A stretch of 64,000 nt of DNA from Caccoplasma intestinavium (GCA_018715885.1 DVKT01000022.1:1-64000); one strand, 5' to 3'; positions 17,857 to 27,740 are shown, counted from the stretch's first letter. Notes: generated from the sequence alone by a model not told the origin. Numbers and translations are program-made.

Positions 17857-19041
17857 CTACTTTTTTCTGCAATAAATCATTGTTTTTTCACTATTTACCA
17901 TCGTCGCAAACAGGTAAATATCCCCGCCGTCTTTTATTCCGCCAAGTCGCCGTATCTCATCGGGCGTAAGCGGAAAATTGCGGGTCGAGACATTGGCCTG
18001 AGGATATTTACGGGAACATTTTTTCAAGACTTGCTTTGAAAAAGGATATGCCTCCAAGATTTCGAATGCTCGTCCCGGGAAATCCGAGACATATTTTCGG
18101 GATGTATAGAGATGGCTGCTCACGGCCAACTTATCAATACCGAAAGATTGTGCTATCGATTTAAACGCCCCGGCTTTCAGAATAGAGCTATTAGGCTCAT
18201 ATAAATACTCTTGTAACGTACAAACAGGAGAGGAGGGTAGAAGACTTTCTTCTGCTAAAAAAAAAGTATAAGTTTGCCATTTATTATCCAATGTTTTATT
18301 GGAACAATATATCCGAGGATCTCCTGCATGATTTGGTTCTACAAGAAAAAGCAATTCTTTACACTCGTTTTTCACAGAGAGGATATGTATCTCCGAAACC
18401 TTGCCCAGATCATTAATCGTTTGTTTTATATCGAGCATAGGCGAAGCTTTAAGCAAAAGAGACGCCTTCTCTGCTAAAACGATAGGAAGAATCTCCAAAA
18501 CAGATGGTTCGCAATCGGATAAATTATAAAGCCGTTTATTACCCGATCCCCTTCGGGCAGGGTCTATATAATAGAGATCACAACGTTCATGTGAAGAGTT
18601 CAGGAAATCCCGACAATCGCCATTCAACACATGAATATTATTCTGTCGTAATTCTTTGAAATTATGTTGGGCAATATCGCAATAATGAGAAAAACGCTCT
18701 ATATAGGTAAGCTGGGACGCAATTCTTGCCATATAATAGGAATCTATGCCCAATCCTCCGGTCAAATCACATATTGTATCGAAACGCCCCGAGAGTATCT
18801 GCTGTTTATACAAAGCCGTATCTTCCGAAGAGGCTTGTTCGGCTGACAAAACCGAAGGGAAAAGCAATCTGCCGTTTTCTGAAAACAAAGGCAATTTTCG
18901 ATCGATTTTTTTCCGTGCTTCAATTTGATCGATCGCCCATGATATTTTTTCATTCCCGGCATACTTCAAGCGCAAACGGCCTGCATCGTCATTGCCGTGC
19001 TGTAAAATAAAGTTCCAGAAGTCAATAGAAAATTTTTCCAC
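17857..19041 (-). CDS. Class I SAM-dependent methyltransferase, THUMP-like family (PG_1098 type)
   Basis: This 394-residue protein has a Rossmann methyltransferase core: SAM motif DLTGGLGID at residues 92-100 and an acidic residue at the end of strand 2 (YIERF). A D-P-A-R-R motif at residues 160-164 stands where N6-adenine-type enzymes have (D/N)PP(Y/F). The C-terminal part, with ISTRNFPLTPDE-like strands, matches the THUMP-like domain of the Bacteroidota PG_1098 family. The substrate is unknown; RNA is suggested by the THUMP-like region. Its start overlaps the stop of the upstream acyltransferase gene by one base. An A9 run at 18255-18263 is in frame. Confidence 0.8.
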   Translation of the reverse strand: MEKFSIDFWNFILQHGNDDAGRLRLKYAGNEKISWAIDQIEARKKIDRKLPLFSENGRLLFPSVLSAEQASSEDTALYKQQILSGRFDTICDLTGGLGIDSYYMARIASQLTYIERFSHYCDIAQHNFKELRQNNIHVLNGDCRDFLNSSHERCDLYYIDPARRGSGNKRLYNLSDCEPSVLEILPIVLAEKASLLLKASPMLDIKQTINDLGKVSEIHILSVKNECKELLFLVEPNHAGDPRIYCSNKTLDNKWQTYTFFLAEESLLPSSPVCTLQEYLYEPNSSILKAGAFKSIAQSFGIDKLAVSSHLYTSRKYVSDFPGRAFEILEAYPFSKQVLKKCSRKYPQANVSTRNFPLTPDEIRRLGGIKDGGDIYLFATMVNSEKTMIYCRKK

Positions 19042-20096
19042 TACTCTTTACGAATGGACAATGATTCTTTTATTGATAATTGCTTCTTTCCCAAAAAGAA
19101 ATAAAAATATTTATTAGCATATACAATACACAATATCTCTGAAATAATAAGCGTAATAAATGCTGAGACAAAGATAATATAATTATTTATTTCTTTTACC
19201 ATATTATTAAAAACAAAAGTCTCTATGATCAATATATATCCATGAGTACCCAATATAATGAGAGCATTACGTGCTATGTTTTCAAGTATACCAATAACTT
19301 TACATTTTAATTTCACAAACTCAGAACATAAACAACTAAACCATATTATACCTAATAATGATAAAAAATAAAACACGAAATAATTTTCTATTTGATTATC
19401 AAATAATCTTCCACCAATATTGTTGGTAAAATATATAATTATATATCCAATAAAGAAAATACTCATAAAAAAAGATTTTTTATAAAAGGGGTACGTCGTA
19501 ATTATAAAAACAATTTTCTTACTTGCTACACCACAAATAAAAAAAGGCATAGCCGAAATAGCTGTACCCAAGTTAAAAGGTAAGCATATATTATTTCGAG
19601 AAATTATATAACTTGTTAAAATAAATATCCCTGCTAAAAAAGGGAAAAACCAAGGATGTCTGTTTCCAAATTGATGAAAAGGATAATAAAGTAAACAAAC
19701 AACATAGAGAGTAAATACAAACCACAAAGGCTGGCTTTTATAGGCACTTACACCACTTATAAAAATTCGCTTTAAGTCAAATAATAAGTAATCAAAATCA
19801 GAATAAATGTTCCAATCCAATAATAAAAAAACAATAGATAAACTTATATATGGCAATAGCAAAGTTCGAGATTTACTCTTGATATAAAGAATATATGTTT
19901 TTAATCTTCGTGTGCTAAAAAGTAAACCAGATAAAAAAAAGTAAGCAGGCATGCGGAATGGTGAGAAAAAATCATATATTTCTATTAAAAATTCAGGAGT
20001 TGGTAATGTTGTTAAAAAATGCCCTAAAACAACAAGAGTAAATAAAAAACCTTTCATTACATCTATCCATGCAATTCTTAGTTGCTCTTTATCCAT
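19041..20096 (-). CDS. Acyltransferase family 3 membrane protein, strikingly AT-rich
   Basis: This 351-residue protein has about ten membrane helices and the acyltransferase-3 hallmarks: an N-terminal RIAWIDVMKGF block (the usual R-x-x-x-x-D-x-x-[RK]-G) and a VVLGHF histidine (near residue 41). FRMPAYFFLSG follows. These enzymes O-acetylate or succinylate surface sugars or peptidoglycan from the cytoplasmic side. Base composition is much richer in A and T than the flanking methyltransferase and DedA genes, with many ATA, TTA and AAT codons, suggesting recent acquisition. A -7-like TATCTTTG lies at 20128-20121, 25-32 bp upstream of the start, without a clear -33 box. Confidence 0.85.
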   Translation of the reverse strand: MDKEQLRIAWIDVMKGFLFTLVVLGHFLTTLPTPEFLIEIYDFFSPFRMPAYFFLSGLLFSTRRLKTYILYIKSKSRTLLLPYISLSIVFLLLDWNIYSDFDYLLFDLKRIFISGVSAYKSQPLWFVFTLYVVCLLYYPFHQFGNRHPWFFPFLAGIFILTSYIISRNNICLPFNLGTAISAMPFFICGVASKKIVFIITTYPFYKKSFFMSIFFIGYIIIYFTNNIGGRLFDNQIENYFVFYFLSLLGIIWFSCLCSEFVKLKCKVIGILENIARNALIILGTHGYILIIETFVFNNMVKEINNYIIFVSAFITLIISEILCIVYANKYFYFFLGKKQLSIKESLSIRKE

Positions 20097-20239
20097 AATT
20101 CCTTATTTTAAATCAATATGCAAAGATATATAATATAAATTGCTATATAAATCTTTTTTTGAAAATTTATATTTGTCCCATAATGGATATTATGTTAAAT
20201 AGACAATACAAAGAAAAAGACTAAGTACCACTCCCTTTC

Positions 20240-20261
20240 AATTTTTTGTATACAAAAAATT
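20240..20261. repeat. 22-bp perfect AT-rich palindrome after dedA
   Basis: AATTTTTTGTA is followed directly by its exact reverse complement, 2 bp beyond the dedA stop codon. It could fold as an A/T hairpin with a TATA loop, serve as a weak terminator, or be a binding site for a dimeric protein. The flanks 20106-20239 hold no gene. Confidence 0.6.
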
Positions 20262-20263
20262 AA

Positions 20264-20905
20264 TTATTTTTTTTCTGTCAATCTCGCTCGTAATACCTCT
20301 ATTATGGCCGGTAATATAGAGACGACAATGATTACAATGATCAGTATCTTCAAATTTTTCTGAACGAAAGGCAGATCTCCAAAAAAATATCCGGCATAAC
20401 AAAACAACGCTACCCACAAGGCTCCACCTACTATGTTGTAAGTAATAAAATAACAATAGTGCATTTTTCCCATTCCGGCAACAAACGGAGCAAAAGTTCG
20501 AACTATCGGAACAAAACGAGCGATAATAATAGTTTTTCCTCCGTATTTTTTATAAAAATCATGGGTCTTATCCAAATATTGCTGCTTAAATATTTTAGAA
20601 TTGGGATTTCCAAACAGTTTTGCTCCTAAAAAACGACCGATCTCATAATTACAAGAATCGCCCAAAACGGCCGCACCAAAGACAATTAAAGCAAGGAGGT
20701 TGACTTGAAGCGGCATATCGGGTTGTGCAGCAACAGCTCCGGCTACAAATAATAAAGAATCACCCGGCAAAAACGGGGTTACGACCAATCCGGTCTCACA
20801 AAAAATGATTAAAAACAATATCGCATACGTCCATGTATGATAATCACGAACGATTTCTATCATATATCGATCAATATGCAGTATGAAATCCAACACAAAA
20901 TCCAT
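20264..20905 (-). CDS. DedA-family membrane protein
   Basis: This 213-residue protein has the DedA/SNARE-associated (VTT) signatures: an E-T-G-L-V-V-x-P-F-L-P-G-D-S stretch in the first re-entrant region and ARFVPIVRTFAPFVAG in the second, with about five hydrophobic segments. Family members help recycle undecaprenyl phosphate and phospholipids across the inner membrane and support membrane-potential homeostasis; which substrate applies here is not known. It is transcribed from a site downstream of the TPR gene terminator, so it probably has its own promoter, which I could not identify. Confidence 0.9.
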   Translation of the reverse strand: MDFVLDFILHIDRYMIEIVRDYHTWTYAILFLIIFCETGLVVTPFLPGDSLLFVAGAVAAQPDMPLQVNLLALIVFGAAVLGDSCNYEIGRFLGAKLFGNPNSKIFKQQYLDKTHDFYKKYGGKTIIIARFVPIVRTFAPFVAGMGKMHYCYFITYNIVGGALWVALFCYAGYFFGDLPFVQKNLKILIIVIIVVSILPAIIEVLRARLTEKK

Positions 20906-20926
20906 TATCTACAATACCTTAGTGAT

Positions 20927-20966
20927 AAAAAAGGACACACAACCCCATTTGTTATGTGTCCTTTTC
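20927..20966 (-). terminator. Intrinsic terminator of the gyrA-TPR unit
   Basis: On the minus strand an 11-bp stem (AAAAGGACACA with its complement, 15-nt loop) is followed by TTTTTT. It lies 23 bp beyond the stop of the TPR gene. Confidence 0.8.
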
Positions 20967-20988
20967 TTAATTATATTTTATCAGAAAT

Positions 20989-22221
20989 TTACTTACCCTC
21001 TAATGATTTCAGTTTATCCTCCATTCCCAAAGTATAATAGATTCCTTTAAGGGCGAATATACAATCGGCATTTGTCGGATCGAGTTCATAAGCTTTTTCG
21101 TAATAAGGCAAAGCCTTGCGATAAAGCGGGAAGATACGTTCTTCACGAGCTTTTTTATAGGCATTGTCATCTTTTATTTTATTGATGTCCAAACTCTCTT
21201 CGTATGCCTTATTGTAATATATACGTCCCATTTCACTCCACACATCTGCCATCTTCGGATTCAATTCCAATGCTTTTTCAAAACAAGCCATGGCCTCTGC
21301 TTCATTGGCAATCTCTTCATAGAGGCGACCTTTTACCTTATAATACTCTGCACGAGGGTTAGCTGCAATCACTTTATCGAGATATGCAAGAGCTTCATTG
21401 ATCTGATCGTTGGCGATGTAAATATTGATCATTTGCAACAAGAAATTCTCGGTATCTTTGGTTATACCCAAACGTTCAACCGCCTCTTGTGAAATGGCAA
21501 ACATATTGACACTGTCTTTTTGGTTGGTATACAACTCGTTCAAGCACTGATAGATAGTAAGCAAATCATAATCATTTTCTTTGGCCTTGTTCAAAGCCGG
21601 AATAGCCAAATCATAGTCTTTCGAAATATAAGCGGCCAAAGCAGCATAATAACGACCGAAAATGTATGTACTATCTATTTTGCCCGACTCTTCGAGTTGT
21701 TTTTGTTTCTCCTCGCTTATACCGTATTTTTCGGGAATCGTCAAGTAGGTATTCCACATTTCGTATGCCTTTTTGTAGTCTTTGTTTTTATACGAAATAA
21801 CGGCTGCATCCCAAAAGCTCAAATGTCTATCATGTATACGACCAATGATTCTTTTAGAGTATTTGGGCGAAATTTTATTTTTTGCATTAGGAAGCGAATC
21901 CAGATAAAGGGCTTGTTGAAGATATGCATACTCATCTTCCAAAGCCTTATACATGGCAGCATCATCGTACGACTGGTTGGTAATACGTTTTTGATCATTC
22001 TGGAGGAAAATAGCATCTTCGACCTCTGCCGATACCCACCATGTTTTAGCATCATTTTGAGTTTCGGGATTTTCTCTCGCCTCTTTGAGTAAAAGACGAG
22101 CCTCTTCATAATTGGGCTTTTCTTGTTTGAGTTCATTATTCGCCCGAGAAACATTTTTCTTTTGGGCAAACGCAGTACCGCCTACCAAGCAAAGTACCGT
22201 GAATAGAAAAATCTTTTTCAT
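20989..22221 (-). CDS. Secreted tetratricopeptide-repeat protein
   Basis: This 410-residue protein has a signal peptide (residues 1-19, cleavage AFA-QK) and then a run of TPR units. The clearest are near residues 285-345 (Y-Y-K-V-K-G-R-L-Y-E and A-x-x-x-F-E-K-A-L-E-L-N-P) and the C-terminal Y-Y-E-K-A-Y-E-L-D-P-T-N-A-D. It is expected in the periplasm or attached to the outer membrane as a protein-interaction scaffold; the partner is unknown. It lies 35 bp downstream of gyrA in the same direction, so it is probably co-transcribed with it. Confidence 0.8.
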   Translation of the reverse strand: MKKIFLFTVLCLVGGTAFAQKKNVSRANNELKQEKPNYEEARLLLKEARENPETQNDAKTWWVSAEVEDAIFLQNDQKRITNQSYDDAAMYKALEDEYAYLQQALYLDSLPNAKNKISPKYSKRIIGRIHDRHLSFWDAAVISYKNKDYKKAYEMWNTYLTIPEKYGISEEKQKQLEESGKIDSTYIFGRYYAALAAYISKDYDLAIPALNKAKENDYDLLTIYQCLNELYTNQKDSVNMFAISQEAVERLGITKDTENFLLQMINIYIANDQINEALAYLDKVIAANPRAEYYKVKGRLYEEIANEAEAMACFEKALELNPKMADVWSEMGRIYYNKAYEESLDINKIKDDNAYKKAREERIFPLYRKALPYYEKAYELDPTNADCIFALKGIYYTLGMEDKLKSLEGK

Positions 22222-22256
22222 CTTTCTAAATTTTAAGTTCGAATTTTATTGTAAAA

Positions 22257-24779
22257 TCATTTTTCAAAATCAGAATTTATTTCGGTATTATTTTCCTGAT
22301 TTTCAATAGTATCTGTAAATTCAGATGATTCCGAAGCCACTTTACATACCGAAGCGATTTCATCATTTCGTTTTTCGAGATTGATCAAGCGTACTCCCTG
22401 CGTAGCACGTCCCATTACCCGAATGTCTGCAACTTTTATCCGCAAGGTTATACCAGACTTATTGATAATAACCAAATCATTCTCATCGGTAACATTCTTT
22501 ATCGCAACAAGTTTTCCTGTTTTGGGAGTAATATTCAAGGTCTTAACCCCTTTTCCTCCTCTATTTGTAATGCGATAATCTTCTATTTCCGAACGTTTTC
22601 CATAACCTTGTTCCGAAACAACCATAATCGTCTCGGTTTCGGGATCATTGACACATATCATTCCCACGACTTCATCATTGACACTTTCGTCGAGGGTCAT
22701 ACCTCTTACACCCGTTGCCGTACGTCCCATTTCCCGAACGGTCGTTTCATGGAAACGGATAGCACGCCCCTCTCTGTTGGCCATAATGATTTCACTGTTT
22801 CCTGTCGTCAGGCGAACTTGTATTACCTGATCGTCTTCCCGTATGGTAATGGCGTTCACTCCATTTGTACGGGGACGAGAATATGCTTCAAGACGGGTTT
22901 TCTTTATCACGCCTTTTTTTGTACAGAAAACCAAATTATGAGTCAGATTATACTCGGGATCTTGTAATTTCTTTACCCGGATAAACGCATTCACTTTATC
23001 ATCCGCATCGATGTTCAGCAGATTTTGAATGGCTCTACCTTTCGAATTTTTAGCACCTTCGGGTATCTCATACACTTTAAGCCAAAAACATTTACCTTTT
23101 TGAGTAAAGAACAGCATATAATTATGCATCGAAGCCGGATAGATGTATTCGATAAAATCTTCATCACGAGTATCGCTACCCTTAGCTCCCACTCCGCCTC
23201 GGTTTTGTGTACGGAATTCGGTAAGAGGTGTACGCTTGATATATCCGAGATGAGATATGGTTATAATCATTTCATCGTCGGCATAGAAATCCTCGGCATT
23301 GAATTCTTCCGAAGAATAAATAATCTGGGTTTTGCGTTCATCTCCGTATTTATCCCTGATTTCGATAAGCTCGTCTTTGACAACTTGCATACAAACAGCC
23401 TCGTCGGACAATATCTTATGGAAATAATCGATCTGATCCATGAGATTTTTATATTCTTCATGCAACTTGTCCTGCATAAGGCCGGTGAGCTGACGCAAAC
23501 GCATATCGACAATGGCCGAAGCCTGTATTTCGGTAAGAGAGAAACGTTCCATCAAACGGGTCCGGGCCTCTTCGGGACTTTTCGACGAACGTATGATTTG
23601 TACGACTTCATCGATGTGATCGCAAGCAATAATGAGACCTTCGAGAATATGGGCGCGTTCTTCGGCTTTTCTCAAATCATATTGGGTACGCCGTATAACA
23701 ACCTCGTGGCGGTGATCGACAAATGCCTCAATAAGCTGTTTGAGATTGAGTGTAACGGGACGACCTTTCAACAACGCGATATTATTTACACTGAATGACG
23801 ACTGTAAAGCCGTAAGCTTATACAACTTATTGAGAACGACACTCGAATTGGCATCTTTCTTTATGTCGACGACGATACGCATACCGGAACGGTCCGACTC
23901 ATCATTGACATTGGAAATGCCGTCGATACGTTTATCCTCGACAAGTTCGGCGATATTTTTTATCAATTCGGCCTTATTCACGCCATAAGGTATTTCCGAC
24001 ACGATGATTTTTTCCCGATTGCCTTCCGTTTCGATCTCTGCTTTGGAACGTATGACGATGCGTCCACGTCCGGTTTCATAAGCTTCCTTGACTCCGTTAT
24101 AACCGTAAATATAACCGCCGGTAGGAAAGTCGGGGGCTTTGATATACTGCATCAATTCTTCGATCGTAATTTCACGGTTATCTATATAAGCGATGATACC
24201 GTTTATCGTCTCCGTCAGATTATGTGGTGGCATATTGGTCGCCATACCCACGGCAATACCCGAAGCCCCGTTTACCAATAAATTGGGAATACGGGTTGGC
24301 AATACAACCGGCTCATCGAGGGTATCGTCGAAATTCTTTTGAAAATCGACCGTTTCTTTATCGATGTCGCGCAACATCTCTTCGGTAATACGGGAAAGGC
24401 GAGCTTCGGTATAACGCATGGCTGCCGGGCTGTCCCCGTCGATAGAACCGTAGTTACCTTGCCCGTCAACGAGAGGATAACGCAACGACCAGTCCTGCCC
24501 CATACGCACCATGGCAAAATAGACCGATGAGTCTCCGTGAGGGTGATATTTACCTAAAACCTCACCTACAATTCTCGCCGATTTTTTATATGGTTTATTT
24601 GAGGTATTGCCAAGTTCATTCATACCGAAAAGCACCCGACGATGCACTGGTTTGAAACCGTCTCTGACATCGGGTAATGCCCTCGCTACAATCACCGACA
24701 TCGAATAATCGATGTATGATTGCTTCATCTCTTTTTCGATATCGATTTTAAGAATTCTATCTTCTTGTTCTGTCGCCAT
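22257..24779 (-). CDS. gyrA: DNA gyrase subunit A
   Basis: This 840-residue protein is the DNA-breaking and rejoining subunit of gyrase. The catalytic tyrosine is Tyr123 in MRYTEAR. The winged-helix region around residues 80-90 (HPHGDSSVY) is the quinolone-resistance region: Ser84 and Ser85 are present, and a Phe (residue 88) occupies the position of E. coli Asp87. The C-terminal domain has beta-pinwheel blades with NRGG-type motifs; the canonical Q-R-R-G-G-K-G box is represented by a variant NRGGVGAKG. The acidic tail is normal for the family. The start at 24779 gives the conserved EIEKEM-like lead. gyrB is not in the window. Confidence 0.97.
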   Translation of the reverse strand: MATEQEDRILKIDIEKEMKQSYIDYSMSVIVARALPDVRDGFKPVHRRVLFGMNELGNTSNKPYKKSARIVGEVLGKYHPHGDSSVYFAMVRMGQDWSLRYPLVDGQGNYGSIDGDSPAAMRYTEARLSRITEEMLRDIDKETVDFQKNFDDTLDEPVVLPTRIPNLLVNGASGIAVGMATNMPPHNLTETINGIIAYIDNREITIEELMQYIKAPDFPTGGYIYGYNGVKEAYETGRGRIVIRSKAEIETEGNREKIIVSEIPYGVNKAELIKNIAELVEDKRIDGISNVNDESDRSGMRIVVDIKKDANSSVVLNKLYKLTALQSSFSVNNIALLKGRPVTLNLKQLIEAFVDHRHEVVIRRTQYDLRKAEERAHILEGLIIACDHIDEVVQIIRSSKSPEEARTRLMERFSLTEIQASAIVDMRLRQLTGLMQDKLHEEYKNLMDQIDYFHKILSDEAVCMQVVKDELIEIRDKYGDERKTQIIYSSEEFNAEDFYADDEMIITISHLGYIKRTPLTEFRTQNRGGVGAKGSDTRDEDFIEYIYPASMHNYMLFFTQKGKCFWLKVYEIPEGAKNSKGRAIQNLLNIDADDKVNAFIRVKKLQDPEYNLTHNLVFCTKKGVIKKTRLEAYSRPRTNGVNAITIREDDQVIQVRLTTGNSEIIMANREGRAIRFHETTVREMGRTATGVRGMTLDESVNDEVVGMICVNDPETETIMVVSEQGYGKRSEIEDYRITNRGGKGVKTLNITPKTGKLVAIKNVTDENDLVIINKSGITLRIKVADIRVMGRATQGVRLINLEKRNDEIASVCKVASESSEFTDTIENQENNTEINSDFEK

Positions 24780-25039
24780 GTATTAGAATTTTTATCTTTT
24801 TAAGTGATGTAAAAAACAGCACTAAGATACGGCTTTCTTCCCGATTAGAAAAATTTTTCACTCATAAAAACTTTTTCCACCCCTTTGCCAGTTTTTCGTT
24901 AACAAGATTTTTCAAATAAGGCATATTTTACGGCTCATGCCTCTGTCAAAACGTCAGAAAAGGACGAGCTGAAATATGTAAAACGCATCTCGGCATACAA
25001 TTTGCAGGGATAATAATGATATACGCCATACGAAAGTCG

Positions 25040-25047
25040 TATATTTG
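25040..25047 (+). promoter_or_regulatory. Candidate promoter -7 box for clpC
   Basis: TATATTTG matches TAnnTTTG and lies 30 bp before the clpC start in the 298-bp gap between the divergent gyrA and clpC genes. No TTTG stands at the expected -33 distance. No heat-shock operator (CIRCE-type) was seen. Confidence 0.4.
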
Positions 25048-25077
25048 CAAAAGTAATATATAAAGAGAACCTATTTT

Positions 25078-27627
25078 ATGGAAAGAAATTTTTCACAACG
25101 AGTGCGTAATGTATTGGGATATAGCCGGGAAGAGGCAGCGCGTTTGCAAACCCCTTATATCGGCCCCGAACATTTGTTGTTAGGAATTCTAAGAGACGGT
25201 TCGGGTAAAGCCGTAGAGGCCTTGCAATACTTAGGAATAAAATCCGATCAACTGAAACATAGTGTAGAAGAAAAACTACGCATGTCCCATGATATTTCCA
25301 CAATCGATAACCATCACGACATCGTGATCAATAAAAGCACAGACAAAGTATTGAAGACCAGCCTACTTGAAGCACGTCTATTGAAAAGCGAAGTAACTGA
25401 TGCCGAACATTTATTGCTAGCGATTTTGCGGGACTCCACTACATTGGCGACACAAACACTCAATGCGTTTGACGTAACATACCAGAACGTCAGCGACTAT
25501 GTGCGCAAAGGGTTGTCATACAAGCCATTCGAAGAAGATACCCATGTCTCCCCTTCTATGGGGCCTGAATTTGCAGAAGAAGATGATGACGAAATAGAAA
25601 ACGGCGGGCCGTTTTCTAAGAAAAAAGAGAACAAGACGTCGACTATGCAAGCCAAAGAAAACGGCAGTAACACACCGGTGCTGGATAACTTCGGAACCGA
25701 TATGACCAAAGCTGCCGAAGAAAACCGGCTCGACCCTGTTGTCGGAAGAGAGAAAGAAATCGAGCGGCTTGCTCAAATATTGAGTCGTCGTAAAAAAAAC
25801 AATCCGGTTCTTATCGGAGATCCCGGTGTCGGGAAATCGGCCATTGTAGAAGGTTTGGCATTGCGTATCGTTCAAAGAAAGGTTTCAAGAGTGTTGTTCG
25901 ACAAACGAGTAATATCGCTTGATATGGCTTCTATCGTTGCTGGGACAAAATATCGGGGACAATTCGAAGAACGTATCAAGGCCATACTCAACGAACTGTC
26001 GAAGAATCCGAACATCATTCTGTTCATTGACGAAATACACACCATTGTTGGTGCCGGCGGAGCAACCGGGACTCTCGATGCCGCCAATATGCTCAAACCG
26101 GCATTAGCCCGAGGTGAAATACAATGCGTCGGAGCAACAACTCTCGATGAGTATAGAAAAAGTATAGAAAAAGACGGGGCCCTCGAACGTCGTTTCCAGA
26201 AAATCATGGTCGAACCGACTTCGCCCGAAGAGACCTTGCAGATATTGAAAAATATCAAGGATCGTTATGAAGATCATCACAACGTAACCTATACCCCCGA
26301 AGCTCTGGAAGCGTGTGTATCACTAACCGAACGCTATATAAGCGACCGTAACTTCCCCGATAAAGCCATCGATGCTCTCGATGAAGCCGGATCGCGGGTG
26401 CACATCGCCCATATCGTCGTACCTCGACATATCGAAGAACTTGAAGAGCAAATCGAGGCAACAAGAAAAGAAAAAATCGAAGCCGTCAAATCTCAGAATT
26501 TCGAGCTGGCAGCCAATTTCAGAGACAAGGAGAAATCCCTGATGAACGACCTTGAAGACGAAAAGCGTCGCTGGGAAGAATCTACACAAGAACAACGGGA
26601 AGTCGTCGATGCAGAAGAAATAGCAGCGACAGTAGCCTTGATGTCGGGTGTTCCTGTGCAGCGTGTTGCAGAATCGGAGAGCAAAAAGCTCTTGGATATG
26701 GGGAATGAACTCAAAAGAGCCGTCATCGGTCAAGATACGGCAGTGGATAAAATTGTCAAAGCTATACGCCGGAACAGAGTCGGTCTGAAAGACCCCAACA
26801 GACCTATCGGTACGTTCATGTTTTTAGGTCCTACCGGTGTAGGGAAAACCCATTTGGCGAAAAAGTTGGCCGAATACCTTTTCGACTCATCCGATGCCTT
26901 GATACGGGTAGATATGAGTGAATACATGGAAAAATTTACCGTATCGAGATTGGTCGGTGCACCTCCGGGATATGTCGGCTATGAGGAAGGCGGGCAACTT
27001 ACAGAAAAAGTTCGCCGCAAACCCTATTCGGTTGTTTTGCTCGACGAGCTGGAAAAAGCCCACCCCGATGTATTCAACCTTCTTCTACAAGTTATGGACG
27101 AAGGTCATATTACCGACAGTTTAGGGCGTAAAGTCGATTTTAAAAATACGATTATCATTATGACCTCCAATATCGGAACGCGCCAGCTCAAAGATTTCGG
27201 TCGAGGTGTCGGATTCGATACAGGCACAGTGAGTGAAAAAGATGTTTCTCGTTCGGTTATACAAAAATCGCTGAACAAAGCATTCTCTCCTGAATTTTTG
27301 AACCGTATCGACGACATCATCACATTCGACCAATTGGATAAAGAATCGATATTCAAAATCATCGATATTGAGTTGAAAGGATTTTTCGACCGTATTTCGG
27401 CGCTCGGTTATCGTGTAGAACTCACCGACGAAGCCAAAAATTTCGTAGCAGAAAAAGGATACGATATACAATTCGGGGCACGGCCGTTGAAGAGAGCCAT
27501 ACAAAATTACCTCGAAGACGAAGTTGCCGAAATAATACTCCGCACCGAAAACAAAAAAGGCGGCACAATCCGGCTCGATTATGATTCCGTGCAAAAAAAG
27601 ATCATTGCCTCTTTACAAGAAGAATAA
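25078..27627 (+). CDS. clpC: ATP-dependent Clp protease ATP-binding subunit ClpC
   Basis: This 849-residue AAA+ unfoldase feeds substrates to ClpP. It has the N-terminal double Clp-N repeat (about residues 1-150), an acidic linker (about 160-180), a first AAA+ module with Walker A GDPGVGKSA, a middle UVR-like coiled segment (about residues 455-490) that distinguishes ClpC from ClpB and ClpA, and a second AAA+ module with Walker A GPTGVGKTH. The C-terminal D2-small domain (FGARPLKRAIQ) follows. Length is normal. It stands alone, with its own terminator. McsA/McsB adaptors of Firmicutes are not present here. Confidence 0.96.
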   Translation: MERNFSQRVRNVLGYSREEAARLQTPYIGPEHLLLGILRDGSGKAVEALQYLGIKSDQLKHSVEEKLRMSHDISTIDNHHDIVINKSTDKVLKTSLLEARLLKSEVTDAEHLLLAILRDSTTLATQTLNAFDVTYQNVSDYVRKGLSYKPFEEDTHVSPSMGPEFAEEDDDEIENGGPFSKKKENKTSTMQAKENGSNTPVLDNFGTDMTKAAEENRLDPVVGREKEIERLAQILSRRKKNNPVLIGDPGVGKSAIVEGLALRIVQRKVSRVLFDKRVISLDMASIVAGTKYRGQFEERIKAILNELSKNPNIILFIDEIHTIVGAGGATGTLDAANMLKPALARGEIQCVGATTLDEYRKSIEKDGALERRFQKIMVEPTSPEETLQILKNIKDRYEDHHNVTYTPEALEACVSLTERYISDRNFPDKAIDALDEAGSRVHIAHIVVPRHIEELEEQIEATRKEKIEAVKSQNFELAANFRDKEKSLMNDLEDEKRRWEESTQEQREVVDAEEIAATVALMSGVPVQRVAESESKKLLDMGNELKRAVIGQDTAVDKIVKAIRRNRVGLKDPNRPIGTFMFLGPTGVGKTHLAKKLAEYLFDSSDALIRVDMSEYMEKFTVSRLVGAPPGYVGYEEGGQLTEKVRRKPYSVVLLDELEKAHPDVFNLLLQVMDEGHITDSLGRKVDFKNTIIIMTSNIGTRQLKDFGRGVGFDTGTVSEKDVSRSVIQKSLNKAFSPEFLNRIDDIITFDQLDKESIFKIIDIELKGFFDRISALGYRVELTDEAKNFVAEKGYDIQFGARPLKRAIQNYLEDEVAEIILRTENKKGGTIRLDYDSVQKKIIASLQEE

Positions 27628-27664
27628 ATAAAAAACAACTGACAATATGCTCGGAAAACAAGTC

Positions 27665-27699
27665 AAAATGTCAGACCCACAAGGTCTGGCATTTTTTTT
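27665..27699 (+). terminator. Intrinsic terminator of clpC
   Basis: A 13-bp stem with one G-T pair (AAAATGTCAGACC / GGTCTGGCATTTT, 5-nt loop) runs into a tract of eight T residues 38 bp after the clpC stop. Confidence 0.9.
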
Positions 27700-27740
27700 G
27701 CCTCTTATCCGACAGAATTTAACAACAAAAATATAAAACC

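Noticed and set aside
18255..18263. A9 run in the THUMP-like methyltransferase gene as a phase-variation tract
   Set aside because: A/T runs of this length are common in this AT-rich genome and this one encodes an ordinary Phe-Phe-Leu stretch.
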